Part shown: piece after piece, positions 59,501-64,000 of the stretch
Layout of the letters: the number at the start of each line of letters is the position of its first letter
Numbering within the stretch: the first letter of the stretch is position 1
NCBI RefSeq assembly: GCF_040581485.1
Contig: NW_027124990.1
Coordinates: forward strand, 1 to 64,000
DNA length: 64,000 nucleotides
Source of the DNA: Linepithema humile
Lineage: Eukaryota; Arthropoda; Insecta; Hymenoptera; Formicidae
Direction: 5' to 3'
Program-made: the position numbers and the translations under genes
Notes under the pieces: model-generated
The model's database searches: none
The model's input: the letters and a program-made list of their open reading frames with translations, nothing else
What the model was told of the DNA's origin: nothing

Positions 59501-62500
59501 AATTAATTTGGTACCAATCACATACGAAAAACAAATTATTTCAATTAATTATAACTTCTTAATTCGCGCCGTATCAATCGGCGACGACAAAGTGTCGCTT
59601 CGCGATACTTTAAGACGAGCAACAAATTCAGTTTCTTATTTTTTTGCATAGTATGTTGTTCATAAATTAATTTGAGACCAGAAACATTCAAAGAACAAAT
59701 TATTTCAACTAATTATAACGTTTTTAATCCGCGCCGTATCAATCCGCGACGACAGTGTCGCTTCTCGATACTTTAAAACGAGCAACAAATTCATTTTCCT
59801 ATATATTTCGATAGTACAGAGTCTGTAAATTAATTTGGTACCAAAAACATACGAGCAACAAATTATTTCAACTAATTATAACGTTTTTAATTCGCGCCGT
59901 ATCAATCCGCGACGACAGTGTCGCTTCTCGATACTTTAAAACGAGCAACAAATTCAATTTCTTATATATTTCGATAGTACAGAGCCTGTAAATTAATTTG
60001 GTACCAAAAACATACAAGCAACAAATTTTTTTAACTAATTATAACGTTTTTAATTCGCGCCATATCAATCCGCGACGACAGTGTCGCTTCTCGATACTTT
60101 AAAACGAGCAACAAATTCAATTTCTTATATATTTCGATAGTACAGAGCCTGTAAATTAATTTGGTACCAATCACATACGAAAAACAAATTATTTCAATTA
60201 ATTATAACGTTTTAATCCGCGCCGTATCAATCCGCTACGACAAAGTGTCGCTTCTCGATACTTTAAGACGAGCAAGAAATTCAGTTTCTTATTTTTTTGA
60301 ATAGTATATTGTTCATAAATTAATTTGAGACCAGAAACATACGAAGAACAAATTATTTCAACTAATTATAACGTTTTTAATCCGCGCCGTATCAATCCGC
60401 GACGACAGTGTCGCTTCTCGATACTTTAAAACGAGCAACAAATATCATTTTCCTATATATTTCGATAGTACAGAGTCTGTAAATTAATTTGGTACCAAAA
60501 ACATACGAGCAACAAATTATTTCAACTAATTATAACGTTTTTAATTCGCGCCGTATCAATCCGCGACGACAGTGTCGCTTCTCGATACTTTAAAACGAGC
60601 AACAAATTCAATTTCTTATATATTTCGATAGTACAGAGCCTGTAAATTAATTTGGTACCAAAAACATACAAGCAACAAATTTTTTTAACTAATTATAACG
60701 TTTTTAATTCGCGCCATATCAATCCGCGACGACAGTGTCGCTTCTCGATACTTTAAAACGAGCAACAAATTCAATTTCTTATATATTTCGATATTACAGA
60801 GTCTGGAAATTAATTTGGTACCAATCACATACGAAAAACAAATTATTTCAATTAATTATAACTTCTTAATCCGCGCCGTATCAATCGGCGACGACAAAGT
60901 GTCGCTTCGCGATACTTTAAGACGAGCAACAAATTCAGTTTCTTATTTTTTTGCATAGTATGTTGTTCATAAATTAATTTGAGACCAGAAACATTCAAAG
61001 AACAAATTATTTCAACTAATTATAACGTTTTTAATCCGCGCCGTATCAATCCGCGACGACAGTGTCGCTTCTCGATACTTTAAAACGAGCAACAAATTCA
61101 TTTTCCTATATATTTCGATAGTACAGAGTCTGTAAATTAATTTGGTACCAAAAACATACGAGCAACAAATTATTTCAACTAATTATAACGTTTTTAATTC
61201 GCGCCGTATCAATCCGCGACGACAGTGTCGCTTCTCGATACTTTAAAACGAGCAACAAATTCAATTTCTTATATATTTCGATAGTACAGAGCCTGTAAAT
61301 TAATTTGGTACCAAAAACATACAAGCAACAAATTTTTTTAACTAATTATAACGTTTTTAATTCGCGCCATATCAATCCGCGACGACAGTGTCGCTTCTCG
61401 ATACTTTAAAACGAGCAACAAATTCAATTTCTTATATATTTCGATATTACAGAGTCTGGAAATTAATTTGGTACCAATCACATACGAAAAACAAATTATT
61501 TCAATTAATTATAACTTCTTAATTCGCGCCGTATCAATCGGCGACGACAAAGTGTCGCTTCGCGATACTTTAAGACGAGCAACAAATTCAGTTTCTTATT
61601 TTTTTGCATAGTATGTTGTTCATAAATTAATTTGAGACCAGAAACATTCAAAGAACAAATTATTTCAACTAATTATAACGTTTTTAATCCGCGCCGTATC
61701 AATCCGCGACGACAGTGTCGCTTCTCGATACTTTAAAACGAGCAACAAATTCATTTTCCTATATATTTCGATAGTACAGAGTCTGTAAATTAATTTGGTA
61801 CCAAAAACATACGAGCAACAAATTATTTCAACTAATTATAACGTTTTTAATTCGCGCCGTATCAATCCGCGACGACAGTGTCGCTTCTCGATACTTTAAA
61901 ACGAGCAACAAATTCAATTTCTTATATATTTCGATAGTACAGAGCCTGTAAATTAATTTGGTACCAAAAACATACAAGCAACAAATTTTTTTAACTAATT
62001 ATAACGTTTTTAATTCGCGCCATATCAATCCGCGACGACAGTGTCGCTTCTCGATACTTTAAAACGAGCAACAAATTCAATTTCTTATATATTTCGATAG
62101 TACAGAGCCTGTAAATTAATTTGGTACCAATCACATACGAAAAACAAATTATTTCAATTAATTATAACGTTTTAATCCGCGCCGTATCAATCCGCTACGA
62201 CAAAGTGTCGCTTCTCGATACTTTAAGACGAGCAAGAAATTCAGTTTCTTATTTTTTTGAATAGTATATTGTTCATAAATTAATTTGAGACCAGAAACAT
62301 ACGAAGAACAAATTATTTCAACTAATTATAACGTTTTTAATCCGCGCCGTATCAATCCGCGACGACAGTGTCGCTTCTCGATACTTTAAAACGAGCAACA
62401 AATTCATTTTCCTATATATTTCGATAGTACAGAGTCTGTAAATTAATTTGGTACCAAAAACATACGAGCAACAAATTATTTCAACTAATTATAACGTTTT

Positions 62501-62912
62501 TAATTCGCGCCGTATCAATCCGCGACGACAGTGTCGCTTCTCGATACTTTAAAACGAGCAACAAATTCAATTTCTTATATATTTCGATAGTACAGAGCCT
62601 GTAAATTAATTTGGTACCAAAAACATACAAGCAACAAATTTTTTTAACTAATTATAACGTTTTTAATTCGCGCCATATCAATCCGCGACGACAGTGTCGC
62701 TTCTCGATACTTTAAAACGAGCAACAAATTCAATTTCTTATATATTTCGATATTACAGAGTCTGGAAATTAATTTGGTACCAATCACATACGAAAAACAA
62801 ATTATTTCAATTAATTATAACTTCTTAATCCGCGCCGTATCAATCGGCGACGACAAAGTGTCGCTTCGCGATACTTTAAGACGAGCAACAAATTCAGTTT
62901 CTTATTTTTTTG
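56544..62912. repeat. 39-monomer higher-order repeat, copy C (6.37 kb)
   Basis: Markers at 56544, 58994, 59647, 60954, 61607 and 62913, again 15-4-8-4-8. After 62913 the next marker comes 4 monomers later (63566) and not 15, so the pattern changes at the right edge. Confidence 0.8.
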
Positions 62913-64000
62913 CATAGTATGTTGTTCATAAATTAATTTGAGACCAGAAACATTCAAAGAACAAATTATTTCAACTAATTATAACGTTTTTAATCCGCGC
63001 CGTATCAATCCGCGACGACAGTGTCGCTTCTCGATACTTTAAAACGAGCAACAAATTCATTTTCCTATATATTTCGATAGTACAGAGTCTGTAAATTAAT
63101 TTGGTACCAAAAACATACGAGCAACAAATTATTTCAACTAATTATAACGTTTTTAATTCGCGCCGTATCAATCCGCGACGACAGTGTCGCTTCTCGATAC
63201 TTTAAAACGAGCAACAAATTCAATTTCTTATATATTTCGATAGTACAGAGCCTGTAAATTAATTTGGTACCAAAAACATACAAGCAACAAATTTTTTTAA
63301 CTAATTATAACGTTTTTAATTCGCGCCATATCAATCCGCGACGACAGTGTCGCTTCTCGATACTTTAAAACGAGCAACAAATTCAATTTCTTATATATTT
63401 CGATATTACAGAGTCTGGAAATTAATTTGGTACCAATCACATACGAAAAACAAATTATTTCAATTAATTATAACTTCTTAATCCGCGCCGTATCAATCGG
63501 CGACGACAAAGTGTCGCTTCGCGATACTTTAAGACGAGCAACAAATTCAGTTTCTTATTTTTTTGCATAGTATGTTGTTCATAAATTAATTTGAGACCAG
63601 AAACATTCAAAGAACAAATTATTTCAACTAATTATAACGTTTTTAATCCGCGCCGTATCAATCCGCGACGACAGTGTCGCTTCTCGATACTTTAAAACGA
63701 GCAACAAATTCATTTTCCTATATATTTCGATAGTACAGAGTCTGTAAATTAATTTGGTACCAAAAACATACGAGCAACAAATTATTTCAACTAATTATAA
63801 CGTTTTTAATTCGCGCCGTATCAATCCGCGACGACAGTGTCGCTTCTCGATACTTTAAAACGAGCAACAAATTCAATTTCTTATATATTTCGATAGTACA
63901 GAGCCTGTAAATTAATTTGGTACCAAAAACATACAAGCAACAAATTTTTTTAACTAATTATAACGTTTTTAATTCGCGCCATATCAATCCGCGACGACAG

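Larger units (their letters stand above)
32485..64000. repeat. ~163-bp satellite DNA array with higher-order structure (continues past right edge)
   Basis: About 193 tandem monomers of 163-164 bp in one orientation, each opening near CTCGATACTTTAAAACGAGC and closing CGCGACGACAGTGTCGCTT. Distinct monomer types differ at TTCAATTTC/TTCATTTTCC/TTCAGTTTC, GGTACCAAAAACATAC/GGTACCAATCACATAC/GAGACCAGAAACAT, and CCGTATCAATCC/CCATATCAATCC/CGGCGACGACAAAG. The marker GCATAGTATGTTG recurs at spacings of 15, 4, 5 or 8 monomers, so types follow an ordered pattern. No transposon interrupts the 31.5 kb. The ~74-codon reading frames at 39661, 42112 and 44725 are by-products of the repeat. Length, purity and order are those of centromeric or pericentromeric satellites; that location is inferred. 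Confidence 0.95.

Noticed and set aside
32485..64000. CENP-B box in the satellite monomers
   Set aside because: I could not find the CGGG core of the known 17-bp box in any monomer type.
32485..64000. CRISPR-like array of repeats and spacers
   Set aside because: Monomers are head-to-tail with no unique spacers; this is satellite DNA of a eukaryote.

Overview
The window looks like insect heterochromatin, probably hymenopteran, though the lineage call is weak and rests on the style of the retroelements and the satellite. I see no single-copy host gene. The left 26.6 kb is a stack of nested LTR retrotransposons. The stretch 26.6-31.8 kb is an 11-bp minisatellite landscape holding a GC-rich non-LTR element. 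From about 32.5 kb to the right edge there is one continuous ~163-bp satellite array. The background is AT-rich; the non-LTR element is the only strongly GC-rich block.

Left part, read outside-in. The oldest layer is a Ty3/Gypsy-type element on the minus strand (5' LTR 26601->21355, internal region 21354->14169, 3' LTR 14168->about 11013, apparently continuing at 150->1 and past the left edge). Its internal region has a 5'-truncated gag, a PR-RT-RNaseH-integrase pol split by a TA microsatellite, and an envelope-like glycoprotein gene broken by two frameshifts. Its LTR is very large (5.2 kb for the intact copy) and holds its own promoter plus a cassette of small Cys-x2-Cys proteins. A solo LTR of the same family (155-10964, plus strand, ATAT target duplication) sits in an AT microsatellite of the 3' LTR. 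That solo LTR is itself split by a second Gypsy element (236-7235, minus strand, GTGT target duplication) which keeps gag and protease but has lost RT and integrase.

The most unusual signal is in the giant LTRs. Three copies with closely similar outer parts carry different cassettes: three tandem Cys-rich ORFs in the 5' LTR, one strongly diverged and truncated homologue in the 3' LTR, none in the solo LTR. The second Gypsy family shows a hint of the same design. Both families also carry strong intron consensus signals on the strand opposite to gag-pol. Upstream of the LTR promoter lie a reiterated 16-bp motif and a dense cluster of GATA sites.

Right part. A 4.26-kb non-LTR element (26728-30990) has an intact 1011-aa ORF1 with three zinc knuckles, a 3' UTR and a poly(A) tail, but no ORF2; it is inserted in an 11-bp AGGTTAAAMTA array. 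This gag-only plan recalls HeT-A and half-LINEs. A ~440-bp AT-rich palindrome separates these repeats from the satellite. The satellite has a clear higher-order structure: 15-, 24- and 39-monomer units, with 39-mers of about 6.37 kb.
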